DNA of 64,000 nucleotides from an uncultured Eubacteriales bacterium (GCA_905198865.1 CAJKEB010000001.1:24671-88670); one strand, 5' to 3'. Positions 18,199 to 27,361 are shown, numbered from the stretch's first letter. A program made the numbers and translations. Notes: generated from the sequence alone by a model not told the origin.

Positions 18199-19058
18199 TT
18201 CATATCCTCCGTAAGATTTATTATAATAGGCAGCAGACAGAAAATAATATATACAGCGTATCCGCAAATTTTTATTAGGCTGATGTCATATTCATAATAC
18301 GGATAAAATGCTATCTTTGAGCAGCCGAAAATTGTCAATACGACCTGTATGATTATTAACAATAATTGAACCGCCAGCATAACTCCGTCACGAAAATAAA
18401 ATCGGTAGTATGAAAATGCAGTTCGGCCTTTTAATCCGTAGCCTCTGGAATTCATTGAATCCGCTGTTATGATTGAATTTTCAAGTGACCAGGTAAGCAT
18501 AATCGAGAATATATTAAAGCTGTGTTTTAGTTTGGCCTTAAGTCCTTTATTCTCCTGACTTTCGTACAGAGTTTTTTGTGCAGTGACAACGCTGTGGTGC
18601 TGCTTCTTAAACAGCGGAATAAATCTCATTATCATAGAAAGCACAAGTGACAGTGAGGGGATTATCTTTCCGAAAAGATATATAAACTTGTCCGATGTAA
18701 TAACCCGGTTAAAGCAAAAGAACCATAGTATAACATTTGCAAAAAGACATGCCGCGCATAGTCCGAATATGATTGACTCAAGCGTCAATGGATTGCCGGT
18801 GGGCAGATAATTTAAAACCGTCATTCCGTTATGATTAAACGCAATATTGACCAGAGCCGCAAACAGAGCAATGGGCAGCACGGTTAGCATACTCAGCTTC
18901 AGCGATTTTCTGCCGTCTAAATAAAGCGAGTAGAGTATTGCGCAGAAAAGCGAAATCAGTAATAATACCGGTTCCATGTATATCGTCGAAAAGATTATTA
19001 CTGCCGCAAAATATATAAAATTGTTCAAAGGATGAAACCTTGAAAACTCGTCTCTCAT
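18171..19058 (-). CDS. ECF transporter transmembrane T component (EcfT/CbiQ family)
   Basis: This 295-aa integral membrane protein couples the ATPases to the S component. It has about six hydrophobic segments and the conserved coupling-helix motif ADSMNSRGYG near residue 200. The N-terminus FSRFHPLNNFIYF is typical of the family (the HP..K/N start). The ATG follows GGAGA. It overlaps the following A-A-S fusion gene by 28 bp, so the two are translated as a unit and together supply all four ECF roles from two polypeptides. Confidence 0.9.
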   Translation of the reverse strand: MRDEFSRFHPLNNFIYFAAVIIFSTIYMEPVLLLISLFCAILYSLYLDGRKSLKLSMLTVLPIALFAALVNIAFNHNGMTVLNYLPTGNPLTLESIIFGLCAACLFANVILWFFCFNRVITSDKFIYLFGKIIPSLSLVLSMIMRFIPLFKKQHHSVVTAQKTLYESQENKGLKAKLKHSFNIFSIMLTWSLENSIITADSMNSRGYGLKGRTAFSYYRFYFRDGVMLAVQLLLIIIQVVLTIFGCSKIAFYPYYEYDISLIKICGYAVYIIFCLLPIIINLTEDMKWNYFRSKI

Positions 19059-19090
19059 ATTTTTTCTCCAATTATAAGTAAAACATAATA

Positions 19091-19945
19091 TTATTTTAAA
19101 TCGTTGCCGTAGCTTGTTGTATAATAGAATCCGATGCTGTCACCGGATTTTATTTTATATGTATCGCAGCCGTAATTCGGAAATATGCCGTTAACCTTAT
19201 ACATCCAGCCGGACTGTTCACCGCAGTCAAATTCATATAGCGAATTTATACCTTCGACGTATTTACTGCCGTATGTAACTGACTGTGAAAACTCCATTGG
19301 TATACCGTTTTGACGCGTTATTCTGCTCAGCACGTCAAAAACGCTTTCACCTGGGTCAAATTCAAGGCTTTGATTTATGTATATTATTCCGTTACCCGGC
19401 AAAACCTCCCGGAGCGATGACGGCAGTTTGTCTGAGTTAATTGCATTTGTGCAATCAATGACAAAAGAACAAGTGTTGCTTTTAGCTTCCGTGTTTGAAT
19501 TATTAAATTCTGATCTTTCATTATCGTTTGAAGGCTCAATATAGTAGTCTGATGAATCTGAATAATCAGTTATATTTCTGCCGGACTCGGAATTCTGATT
19601 ACTGCTGTCGGCTGAATCGGTGTTATATGTATTATTATTGTTTGAAGATGCAGAATTGCTGTTTTGTGTATTTGTATAATTTGGACTGTTGTTATTTTGA
19701 ACCTCCTGAGCGCCGTTGTTTTCAGATGAGGCGCTGTTTGATGAAGCACCTGCGCCGAATTTCCGGCTCACAGTGTTTCCGTTGTTATTATCGTCATTCT
19801 TGCTTTCACTGAACTCAGAAGCGGAAGAGGACGCAGAGGTTGACACATTCGATTCAGTCAGATTTTTTGTACTGCATGAAGTCAGCAGTAAAATCGTTAA
19901 AATCAGAAAAACAATGCCGAACTTATATTTGAAGTTATTTAACAT
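19091..19945 (-). CDS. DUF4430 (transcobalamin-like beta-domain) lipoprotein
   Basis: This 284-aa exported lipoprotein starts at the ATG at 19943-19945, preceded by GAGG; the in-frame GTG at 19957 overlaps that ribosome site. A lipobox, LLTSC, ends the signal peptide near residue 24. Residues about 30-155 are a long Asn/Ser/Asp-rich spacer, presumably spanning the wall. The C-terminal 120 residues are one DUF4430 domain: FDPGESVFDVLSRI, then GWMYKVNGIFPNYG and DSIGFYY, closely parallel to the same blocks in the riboswitch-controlled protein (GWLYTVNGVAP). It has no barrel domain of its own; the next gene upstream encodes one. It probably contributes the beta half of a two-protein corrinoid binder at the membrane. 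Confidence 0.85.
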   Translation of the reverse strand: MLNNFKYKFGIVFLILTILLLTSCSTKNLTESNVSTSASSSASEFSESKNDDNNNGNTVSRKFGAGASSNSASSENNGAQEVQNNNSPNYTNTQNSNSASSNNNNTYNTDSADSSNQNSESGRNITDYSDSSDYYIEPSNDNERSEFNNSNTEAKSNTCSFVIDCTNAINSDKLPSSLREVLPGNGIIYINQSLEFDPGESVFDVLSRITRQNGIPMEFSQSVTYGSKYVEGINSLYEFDCGEQSGWMYKVNGIFPNYGCDTYKIKSGDSIGFYYTTSYGNDLK

Positions 19946-19963
19946 ATTTATCCTCACAAAACT

Positions 19964-20953
19964 TTATTTTATACTTTCAAGATATTTCATGTTGGCGTTA
20001 AACCAAATACTGTCATAAACTAACGCCCTGCTTTTATCAGATGCTTCGGTTAAAGCGAGCAAAGCCTGCTCGGTTGACATCTGATTTTCCTGCACATCGC
20101 TGAGTATATGCTTGTAACCGCCGCTGCTGCATCTGAATTTACTTAATGCGTCATAAGGCGTATTGCCGTTTTTAGTGAAAAATCCGTTATCGTTATTCAG
20201 ACCAAAGCGTTTCATTGCAATTATAACCTGCGCGGTTGACTCGCAGTTAATTTCTGTATCGATGATACTTTCGTAAAAACCGCCGTCCTCCTGCTGTACT
20301 GATGAGAGGTATAAAAATGCTTTGTTTATCACTTTTTCTAAGCTCGGATTGGAATCCATATACAGACACAGTGAGCTTATTGCCATAGCTGTAATATCAG
20401 TATCGGACATATCCTGACTTAAGCCAAACGAACCGTCCGGGTTCTGCTTGCTTATTATATAGCTTATATACTTATCGCGAATTTCTGTGTCGGTGTCACC
20501 GCAGTATTTCTTGGCTTCAAGTGCAAAAATGGGTCCGTTTATACCCTGTCTTACGGTATTTTCATAGTCGTTTATATAGCTTAATAGGTTGGTATTGCTG
20601 GTGCCGAAATTTTTGGCATCGGCGCCAAGTGCGGATAGTGCTATCGCAAGCCTTGAATATTCCGTATATTTTCTGCCAAGTCCTTCACCGCTGTCGATTT
20701 TAGCTGCCGCACGGCTTAAGTAATTATCAAAGTAGCTGTCAAGGACTGCGGCTTTTGAACGCTTAATTCCTATAACTGCCCATTCACCGCCTATTGATGA
20801 AACAGATGGGGCAGGTGTTTTTGAAAGAAGATACTGCGCCGTTTCGATGACTTCTTTATCAGTATATTTATATGCGCATACGATTTGACATGGCATTACA
20901 GTGCAAAGTATAAAAATAAGAATTGCCGCTGCTGTACGTTTATATTTTTGCAT
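19964..20953 (-). CDS. secreted alpha/alpha-barrel protein (terpene-cyclase/transcobalamin fold)
   Basis: This 329-aa protein starts at the ATG after AAGGTG. Residues 1-27 form a signal peptide (ending near IVCAYKYTD). The remainder is a helical repeat protein with repeated turns like QNPDGSFG and QQEDGGFYE. These are the QW-like turns of the squalene-cyclase/prenyltransferase barrel that is shared by intrinsic factor and transcobalamin. No catalytic DxDD cyclase motif is seen (DTDITA occurs but lacks it), which argues for a binding role rather than catalysis. It is the first gene of a reverse operon: barrel, DUF4430 lipoprotein (18 bp later), ecfT, ecfA-A-S. I see no riboswitch in front of this operon. 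Confidence 0.82.
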   Translation of the reverse strand: MQKYKRTAAAILIFILCTVMPCQIVCAYKYTDKEVIETAQYLLSKTPAPSVSSIGGEWAVIGIKRSKAAVLDSYFDNYLSRAAAKIDSGEGLGRKYTEYSRLAIALSALGADAKNFGTSNTNLLSYINDYENTVRQGINGPIFALEAKKYCGDTDTEIRDKYISYIISKQNPDGSFGLSQDMSDTDITAMAISSLCLYMDSNPSLEKVINKAFLYLSSVQQEDGGFYESIIDTEINCESTAQVIIAMKRFGLNNDNGFFTKNGNTPYDALSKFRCSSGGYKHILSDVQENQMSTEQALLALTEASDKSRALVYDSIWFNANMKYLESIK

Positions 20954-21000
20954 ATATTCACCTTAACCCTTTTCGATATGTATCATAATAATGCGTTGTA

Positions 21001-21040
21001 TTAAAAATTCATATGACTAATACAATTAGCCATATGAATT
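21001..21040 (-). terminator. rho-independent terminator after def
   Basis: A 16-bp near-perfect stem (arms 21006-21021 and 21025-21040, one G-T wobble) is followed on the reverse strand by TTTTTAA. It separates the def operon from the corrinoid operon downstream. Confidence 0.8.
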
Positions 21041-21053
21041 CAGAAGTGAAGTA

Positions 21054-21512
21054 TTAATCCTCGGTTTCTACCCATTCGGTTACTTTCTCGGTAAAGAAAT
21101 GACCGTCCAAATGATCTATCTCGTGACAAAAAGCCCTTGCAGTCAAATCCTCGCCGGTATATTCATATTCATTGCCGTTTCTGTCGAGCGCTTTGATTTT
21201 TACTATTCTGGGTCTGGTTACCATGCCATATTTACCCGGATAGCTTAAGCAACCCTCCGCATCGGTTTGTTCGCCTTCGGTATAGAGGATTTCGGGATTT
21301 ATCAATTCAAGGATAGTGTCGCCGGTATCAACAACAGCTATTCTTTTAAGCACTCCTACCTGAGGCGCTGCAAGACCGACGCCGCCTGACAGCTTTAAAG
21401 TGTCAAGCATGTCGTCTATAAGACATATGATCCTGTCATCAATATTTTTAACCTCACGGCATTTTTTTGTCAGGATTTCATCACCAAGTTTAACTATGTT
21501 TCTGATTGCCAT
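21054..21512 (-). CDS. def: peptide deformylase
   Basis: This enzyme removes the formyl group from N-terminal methionine of new proteins. The three signature motifs are intact in 152 aa: GGVGLAAPQVG, EGCLSYPG (metal-binding Cys) and HEIDHLDGHFF (two metal-binding His and the catalytic Glu). It is the last gene of the reverse operon with priA and coaBC, starting 30 bp after priA, and is followed by a terminator. Confidence 0.97.
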   Translation of the reverse strand: MAIRNIVKLGDEILTKKCREVKNIDDRIICLIDDMLDTLKLSGGVGLAAPQVGVLKRIAVVDTGDTILELINPEILYTEGEQTDAEGCLSYPGKYGMVTRPRIVKIKALDRNGNEYEYTGEDLTARAFCHEIDHLDGHFFTEKVTEWVETED

Positions 21513-21542
21513 ATTTAATTCTCCCTTATTTTATATTCTCCA

Positions 21543-23993
21543 TTAATTCATATTAACGGGATTGACGTCAATAATCAGATTTGTTCTGATATTCTTTTGA
21601 TTGTGCTCATCGTTAATTGACTTCAGAGTTCCCAGCAAAAGATCAGCGTTTTTAGCTTTGATTAAAATGCGGTATCTGAAATTGCCTTTAATTTTGGCAA
21701 TGGGTGACGGAATGGGAGAGGTGAGCTTCATTATACTTTTATCGCTCGCTGCGGAGTTTTTTATAAAACTATGTATTTGTTCAAGCTCTGCTTTAACTTC
21801 CGTTTCATTCTCGCCCTGAACCGTTATGCTTATTATGTCACAAAACGGTGGATAATTCAAGCGTTTTCTGAAATTAATTTCATTTTTATAGAACTCAATA
21901 TAGTTTTGCGTCTTGGCAAATTCGATAGTTGAATTCTTTGGCTGATATGTTTGTATAATTGCTCTGCCGGGTAAATCCCCTCTGCCGGCACGACCGCATA
22001 CCTGAGTCAGCAGCGAAAAAGTTTTTTCGTTGGCTCTGAAGTCATCAACTCCTAAAGATGAATCAGCGGCAAGAACACCGACTAATGTCACTGAAGCAAA
22101 ATCAAGACCTTTTGTAACCATCTGGGTTCCGAGCAGAATATCCGCCTGATTGTTCTTAAAGCTCTTGAGTATATTCTCGTGACTGCCTTTGGTGGAAGTA
22201 GTGTCTCTGTCCATTCTCAGTATTCGTGCTGACGGGAACAGTTTTTTTAGTTCGTCTTCAATTTTCTGGGTTCCGGTTCCGAAAAACTTGACATGCTTTG
22301 AACCGCATTCGGGACAGACTGTCAGATTATTCATTGTGTATCCGCAGTAATGACAGACCAGATTGTCTGCATATTTATGATAAGTCAACGGAATACTGCA
22401 ATTTTTACATTCAGCAACATATCCGCATTTTCGGCAGGACACAAATGTATTGTAGCCGCGTCTGTTAAGGAACAGAATTGTTTGTTCGCCTCGCTCAAGG
22501 TTTTTCTCTATTTCAAACTTTAGTCTGTTGCTTATAGGCGAGAAGTTGTGATATTCAAAAAGTTCGCTTCGCATATCAACAATCCTGACATCGGGCAGAC
22601 TGTTGTTGTTATAACGCTTGTTCATTTCAAAAAGCCGGTATTCTCCGGTTTCAGCACGGTAATAGCTGTCAACAGAGGGCGTTGCAGATGCCAGAATAAG
22701 CGACGCGTTGTTGTATTTGGCGCGGAACTTAGCTACATCTCTTGCGTGATATCTTGGCGCAATTTCGGATTTATAACTGTTTTCATGCTCTTCATCTATT
22801 ATAATCAGTCCTATGTTTTCAAGAGGTGCAAAAATTGCACTTCTTGCACCTACGACAACATCAACTTGATTATTGTGTATTTTTGTCCATTGGTCAAATC
22901 TTTCACCGTAGGATAATCCACTGTGTATTACTGCGACCTTTTCACCGAATCTGCTGACAAAACGCTCAACCATCTGCGGTGTCAGAGCGATTTCCGGAAC
23001 AAGCATTATTGCGCGCCTTTTCAGTTCGATACACTTTTTAATTGTTTGCAAAAAGACTTCGGTTTTGCCGCTGCCCGTCACGCCGCGTATCAGTATTTTC
23101 TCCGGTTTGCCGGCTTCCATAATACTATTAATATGCTCAATTATCGGCTTTTGTTCCGGCGTCGGAGTATATTCTTTTGTCGAAACAAAGTAATCCGGAT
23201 TATATACCTCACGTATTTTACGCTCAGAATGTATTTCTACATATCCCAGCTCAACAAGCCGCGCCAAGGAATTGTAGTTTCCCTCGGACATGCCTATAAG
23301 TTCAGATGTTGTGAGCTTTTCACTGTCTGCCAGGCATAAAAGCATATTAGCCTGAACATTTGCCCTTTTTTTATACAGCTCGTCCGCAGCGGTATATGCT
23401 TCATCCTGAGATATTGTGAGTTTTGGTATACGTACTGTCAGCTCCTTGACAGATTCATCCAGCTTTTCGGAAGCTGAAAGAATATTCTTGTCTATCAGCG
23501 CATTAACAGAGCGGCGAAGATTTTTATTTCCGCAGATTTCACACAGGTGATTATATTCAATTATTCCGTCGTTTTCGGAAACAATGTCAATTATTTTTCT
23601 CTGCTGAGGAGTTATATCTTTTGAAGGTGATGTTTCAGGGTTTAGTTTTAACCATTCCTGAACTATTATTTTCATCTTTGGCGGTATCACAAGTTTAAAT
23701 GCACTATAGAAAGAACACAAGTACTTTCTTTGCATCCATACGCATAAGTTAAGTATTTCCGGCGAACATACCGGTCGGGAGTCAATGACCGAATTAATAC
23801 GTTTCAGATGTAAAAACTCACTGCTTTTCGTAACTCCGACAACAAGACCCTCCACAGTATTGTTATAGAGACCAAAGGGAACCAATACACGCACACCGGG
23901 GGATATAAACGGTTCCATTTCTTTCGGAATGAGATAATCAAATGACCTGTCAATAATATGTCTTTGACTTATAAGTACAATTTGTGCAACCAT
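21543..23993 (-). CDS. priA: primosomal protein N' (replication restart helicase PriA)
   Basis: This 816-aa 3'-to-5' helicase reloads the replisome at stalled forks. An N-terminal DNA-binding domain (FDYLIP, then GVRVLVPFG) is followed by the helicase core: Walker A GVTGSGKTEVFL, DEEH box, LASATPSVDSY, and LGTQMVTKGLDFASVTLVG. Between the core parts are the zinc-binding cysteine sets CRKCGYVAECKNC and CHYCGYT/CPECGS. The length is slightly above E. coli PriA (732). It lies 11 bp downstream of coaBC and 30 bp before def, a common Clostridial order. Confidence 0.97.
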   Translation of the reverse strand: MVAQIVLISQRHIIDRSFDYLIPKEMEPFISPGVRVLVPFGLYNNTVEGLVVGVTKSSEFLHLKRINSVIDSRPVCSPEILNLCVWMQRKYLCSFYSAFKLVIPPKMKIIVQEWLKLNPETSPSKDITPQQRKIIDIVSENDGIIEYNHLCEICGNKNLRRSVNALIDKNILSASEKLDESVKELTVRIPKLTISQDEAYTAADELYKKRANVQANMLLCLADSEKLTTSELIGMSEGNYNSLARLVELGYVEIHSERKIREVYNPDYFVSTKEYTPTPEQKPIIEHINSIMEAGKPEKILIRGVTGSGKTEVFLQTIKKCIELKRRAIMLVPEIALTPQMVERFVSRFGEKVAVIHSGLSYGERFDQWTKIHNNQVDVVVGARSAIFAPLENIGLIIIDEEHENSYKSEIAPRYHARDVAKFRAKYNNASLILASATPSVDSYYRAETGEYRLFEMNKRYNNNSLPDVRIVDMRSELFEYHNFSPISNRLKFEIEKNLERGEQTILFLNRRGYNTFVSCRKCGYVAECKNCSIPLTYHKYADNLVCHYCGYTMNNLTVCPECGSKHVKFFGTGTQKIEDELKKLFPSARILRMDRDTTSTKGSHENILKSFKNNQADILLGTQMVTKGLDFASVTLVGVLAADSSLGVDDFRANEKTFSLLTQVCGRAGRGDLPGRAIIQTYQPKNSTIEFAKTQNYIEFYKNEINFRKRLNYPPFCDIISITVQGENETEVKAELEQIHSFIKNSAASDKSIMKLTSPIPSPIAKIKGNFRYRILIKAKNADLLLGTLKSINDEHNQKNIRTNLIIDVNPVNMN

Positions 23994-24004
23994 TTTATTA
24001 CCCC

Positions 24005-25213
24005 TTATTTAATCGAAGCGTCTAAGGCCTTATCCAAAATAATATTTGCAAGTTCAAATTTACTCATCTTAGGTAAGTCTGCCATTCCGCCGTTTTTGTC
24101 GATAATTGTCGCAACATTTGTGTCCGTGCCAAATCCTGCTCCTTCTGTGCGGAGATTATTGGCTACAATGAAATCTACTTTTTTCTCTTTGCATTTTTGC
24201 TGTGCATTTTCGAGCAGATTTTGTGTTTCCATTGCGAAACCGATGATAGTCTTGCTTCCGCTGTATTTTTCGCCAAGCTCCTTTAGAATATCCGGATTTC
24301 GTACAAGCTCAAGCGTGATTGAATCAGCCCCTGATTTTTTAATCTTTTCGTCTGAAAAGCCGCTCGGTCTATAATCTGCGACCGCTGCTGACATTATAAT
24401 TATGTCTGCTTGTTTCGCCGAGCTTAAAACGGCGTTTTTCATTTCTTCGGCTGATTCAACGCTGAGTTGGGTTACGCCGTTTAGCTTTGCGCATCGGTTG
24501 TTTCCGGCAATAAGAGTAACTTCAGCACCTCTTAGGTGAGCGGCCTTTGCAAGTGCAAATCCCATCTTGCCGGTTGAATGATTTGTGAGATATCTTACAG
24601 GGTCAATTTTTTCGATCGTCGCTCCGGCAGTAATAACAACTCTCTTTCCGCGCATATCTGCGTCATTTATCAGAGCAAGACGGACAATTTCATCAAAAAC
24701 AGTATTAATGTCACTTAGCTTGCCGCGTCCGATATCGCCGCAGGCAAGCCGGCCCTCGGCTGGCATAATAAAGCTGTAACCGTATGACTCAAGTTTTTTG
24801 ATATTATCCTGAACTATTGGGTTTTCAAACATATTTGTGTTCATTGCAGGAGCAATAATAACAGGAGCCTTTGTTGCCATAACGGTTGTGGTCAGCATAT
24901 CATCGGCAATACCTGAAGCGATTTTTCCGATTACGTTTGCAGTACATGGCACTATCGCAAAAACATCCGCGGCTTTTGCAAGAGAAATATGTCGGATTTC
25001 CCACGTCTTCGGTTCGTCAAAAGTATCAACTGCTACCGGATTTTTTGATAATGATTGAAAGCTCAGGGGCGTTACAAATTCCGTTGCGGATTTAGTCATT
25101 ATTACTCTCACGTCTGCGCCGGATTTGATGAGTGCAGACGTAAGTTCAAGCGCCTTGTAAGCTGCAATTCCTCCGGTAACTCCGAGAACTATTGTTTTAT
25201 TTTTAAGTAACAT
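24005..25213 (-). CDS. coaBC: bifunctional phosphopantothenoylcysteine decarboxylase / phosphopantothenate-cysteine ligase
   Basis: This enzyme carries out two consecutive steps of coenzyme A synthesis. The start is placed at the ATG at 25211-25213, with GAGGTG upstream; a longer frame runs into the terminator region and is unlikely. The N-terminal flavoprotein half (CoaC) has GVTGGIAAYK, the PAMNTNMFENP substrate motif and the catalytic Cys in ACGDIGRGKL. The C-terminal half (CoaB) has VITAGATIEKIDPVR, NHSTGKMG and AAVADYRP. Length is 402 aa. It is separated from rpoZ by a terminator, so it may need its own promoter. Confidence 0.96.
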   Translation of the reverse strand: MLLKNKTIVLGVTGGIAAYKALELTSALIKSGADVRVIMTKSATEFVTPLSFQSLSKNPVAVDTFDEPKTWEIRHISLAKAADVFAIVPCTANVIGKIASGIADDMLTTTVMATKAPVIIAPAMNTNMFENPIVQDNIKKLESYGYSFIMPAEGRLACGDIGRGKLSDINTVFDEIVRLALINDADMRGKRVVITAGATIEKIDPVRYLTNHSTGKMGFALAKAAHLRGAEVTLIAGNNRCAKLNGVTQLSVESAEEMKNAVLSSAKQADIIIMSAAVADYRPSGFSDEKIKKSGADSITLELVRNPDILKELGEKYSGSKTIIGFAMETQNLLENAQQKCKEKKVDFIVANNLRTEGAGFGTDTNVATIIDKNGGMADLPKMSKFELANIILDKALDASIK

Positions 25214-25227
25214 AGTTTTCACCTCAT

Positions 25228-25263
25228 TTAAAAACGGCTTCCCCAACAGCGGAGGAAGCCGCA
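25228..25263 (-). terminator. rho-independent terminator between rpoZ and coaBC
   Basis: On the reverse strand CGGCTTCC and GGAAGCCG pair around a short loop and are followed by TTTTTAAA. It may only attenuate, since the reverse gene run continues. Confidence 0.75.
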
Positions 25264-25287
25264 AAATATTCGGAAAGATTTTATGTG

Positions 25288-25500
25288 TTAAAACTTACCT
25301 AAGTCCGGTGTGGGAATATAGTTAAGCTTATCCTCGTAAATTTCCTCGGCTGCAATAGAAACCTCTTTGTTTGATTTAACCTGAGCAAGAGGCTGTTTTC
25401 CTTCTGTGAGCTGTCTTGCACGTTTTGCGGTTTCGATTGTCAGCAAATATCTGCTTCCTGTCTTTTCAACTAACTTTGTAATCGGTGGTTCAATCATCAT
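25288..25500 (-). CDS. rpoZ: DNA-directed RNA polymerase omega subunit
   Basis: This 70-aa RNA polymerase assembly subunit has the family start EPPITKLVEKTGSRYLLTIE, then AKRARQL, and an end typical of Clostridial omega (IYEDKLNYI). It overlaps the end of gmk by 4 bp (ATGA), the usual gmk-rpoZ coupling. Confidence 0.95.
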   Translation of the reverse strand: MMIEPPITKLVEKTGSRYLLTIETAKRARQLTEGKQPLAQVKSNKEVSIAAEEIYEDKLNYIPTPDLGKF

Positions 25501-26066
25501 AAAGCATTTCTCCTTGTATTGATAATATTGATTATGTCATCAGCTGCATCTTCTACAACTTTATTTATAACAATGTGGTCATATTTATCTTTCTGACCCA
25601 GTTCCCATTGCGCGGCTTTGACGCGGCGCTCAATTTCTTCTTCGCTTTCGGTACCGCGGTTTCTTAATCTGTCGTATAATACCTCGGTGTTTTCAGGTGC
25701 AATAAAGATATATACAGCGTCAGGATATTTATTCTTTAAGTTAAGAGCACCCTGTACATCAATCTCAAGAATTACATCATTTCCGTGTTCAAGACAATCA
25801 TAAACCGGTTTTTTAGGCGTACCGTAATACTTGCTGTTATACACTGCCCATTCCATGAACTCATCATTATCAATCATTTTCTTGAATTCATCTTCGGTTT
25901 TGAAGTAGTATGTAACTCCGTCGATATCCTCAGATCTTGGCTTTCGAGTAGTTGCTGATACAGAAAGCTTAATATTCGGATTTTCACTTAATAGTTTTTT
26001 ACATACTGTTCCTTTACCGACTCCGGAAGGACCGGATAAAACGATAAGTAAACTCTTGTTATTCAT
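25497..26066 (-). CDS. gmk: guanylate kinase
   Basis: This enzyme phosphorylates GMP to GDP. I start it at the ATG at 26064-26066, which is preceded by GAGG at proper spacing and gives [19 protein letters not shown]; the longer frame adds residues inside remA. The P-loop GPSGVGKG, the GMP-binding SATTRKPR and DGVTYYF, and ILEIDVQGA are intact. Length is 189 aa, normal. It overlaps remA by 8 bp and rpoZ by 4 bp. Confidence 0.96.
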   Translation of the reverse strand: MNNKSLLIVLSGPSGVGKGTVCKKLLSENPNIKLSVSATTRKPRSEDIDGVTYYFKTEDEFKKMIDNDEFMEWAVYNSKYYGTPKKPVYDCLEHGNDVILEIDVQGALNLKNKYPDAVYIFIAPENTEVLYDRLRNRGTESEEEIERRVKAAQWELGQKDKYDHIVINKVVEDAADDIINIINTRRNAL

Positions 26067-26343
26067 TCTTATCCTCGCTTTCTCTGTTGTCGGGAATATC
26101 TTCATCGGTTTTGGATTCTGCACGGCCTGCGATTGTTTCAGTTTGAATAGCAGAAAGAATGATATGATCGCTGTCTGTTACGATGACGGAACGCGTCCGC
26201 CTTCCGCAGGTAGCGTCAATAACCATACCGCGATCCTTAGCCTCTTGTATTATTCTTTTAATAGGTGCCGAATCCGGACTGACAATCGCAATAACACGGG
26301 AGCCGGATACAATGTTTCCAAAACCAACGTTTATCAATTTCAT
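26059..26343 (-). CDS. remA: RemA family extracellular-matrix regulator (DUF370)
   Basis: This 94-aa DNA-binding protein has the RemA signature: the N-terminus [20 protein letters not shown], the central [24 protein letters not shown] block and HIILSA. In Bacillus RemA activates biofilm matrix and osmoprotection genes. In Clostridia it is almost always between yicC and gmk, as here. The C-terminal 25 residues are acidic and variable. Confidence 0.93.
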   Translation of the reverse strand: MKLINVGFGNIVSGSRVIAIVSPDSAPIKRIIQEAKDRGMVIDATCGRRTRSVIVTDSDHIILSAIQTETIAGRAESKTDEDIPDNRESEDKNE

Positions 26344-26391
26344 AATTATGCCGCCTTTATTGTGTCATATTTTTTACAGGATTTTATTAAA

Positions 26392-27276
26392 TCATTCAAT
26401 ATTCTGAATCTGTTCTCTTATTTTTTCAATAATTGATTTCATATCAACAACTATTTTTGATAATTCAAAGTCGTTTGCCTTAGAGCCGATTGTGTTGGTT
26501 TCTCTGTTCATTTCCTGAACAATAAAGTCAAGTTTCTTGCCAATCGGTTCAGAAGAATCAAGAGCTGCCTTAAATTCGTTGATATGACTGTTGAGACGAA
26601 CTGTTTCTTCATCAACAGCAACTTTGTCCGCAAATACAGCGACTTCAGTCAGAATTCGGTTTTCATCCGCGGTTAAGTCGAGTGAAGACAATGTATCGGT
26701 CAGACGCTTGTATAATCGTTCTTCGTATTCCTCAACAGATTTCGGTGAACGCTGTTCAACCTCATGAACCTGAACACTAAGTCTGTCAAGATGCTCAAGT
26801 ATGCTTGCTTTAAGTCTCTCACCCTCACTGATACGCATTTGTAAAAAGTTGTCAAGCGCCTCCAATAATACAGTATTAATCATATTTAGCATAGCATCTT
26901 CATCAATTTCACTGTACTGAACATCAAATATATCAGGAAAGCCGGCAACGGTAGAAGCGGAAACATCATCGCTTACGCCGAAATCTGCAAGCTTACGGAG
27001 ATTTTCGATATACGACTTTGCCAAATCCTCATTGAGTTTAATTTGCTTATCGTCACCGGTAAGTTTGTTTACGGTTATGTACACTTCAACTTTTCCGCGT
27101 GAAATATTCTGAGCAAGCTTAGCGCGGACAGCCTCTTCAATAAATCCGTATACTCTGGGTACCTTTATCAAGAAATCGGCATATCTGTGATTAACGGATT
27201 TAATTTGAATTTTAATTTCATATTGCTCATCAATAACTTTTTCGGCACGCCCGAAGCCCGTCATACTCTTTATCAT
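26392..27276 (-). CDS. yicC: YicC/YloC family endoribonuclease
   Basis: This 294-aa protein starts IKSMTGFGRAE, the hallmark of the family, followed by the KSVNHRYADF block. The C-terminal DUF1732 part includes RLNSHINEFK and GKKLDFIVQEMNRETNTIGSK, with the metal- and RNA-site acidic residues. The family members that have been studied cleave RNA. It is first in the reverse operon yicC-remA-gmk-rpoZ and has a sigma-A promoter upstream. Confidence 0.95.
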   Translation of the reverse strand: MIKSMTGFGRAEKVIDEQYEIKIQIKSVNHRYADFLIKVPRVYGFIEEAVRAKLAQNISRGKVEVYITVNKLTGDDKQIKLNEDLAKSYIENLRKLADFGVSDDVSASTVAGFPDIFDVQYSEIDEDAMLNMINTVLLEALDNFLQMRISEGERLKASILEHLDRLSVQVHEVEQRSPKSVEEYEERLYKRLTDTLSSLDLTADENRILTEVAVFADKVAVDEETVRLNSHINEFKAALDSSEPIGKKLDFIVQEMNRETNTIGSKANDFELSKIVVDMKSIIEKIREQIQNIE

Positions 27277-27361
27277 ATTTATAACCTCTCAGTAATTTCA
27301 TCTGTATTATAAAACAAACAGTAATATAATATGTTTTAAACTATGAATATCATATTTTCAT

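Noticed and set aside
20954..21053. Second cobalamin riboswitch expected ahead of the importer operon
   Set aside because: The space is only about 100 bp, is mostly the def terminator, and none of the conserved aptamer blocks occur on the reverse strand.
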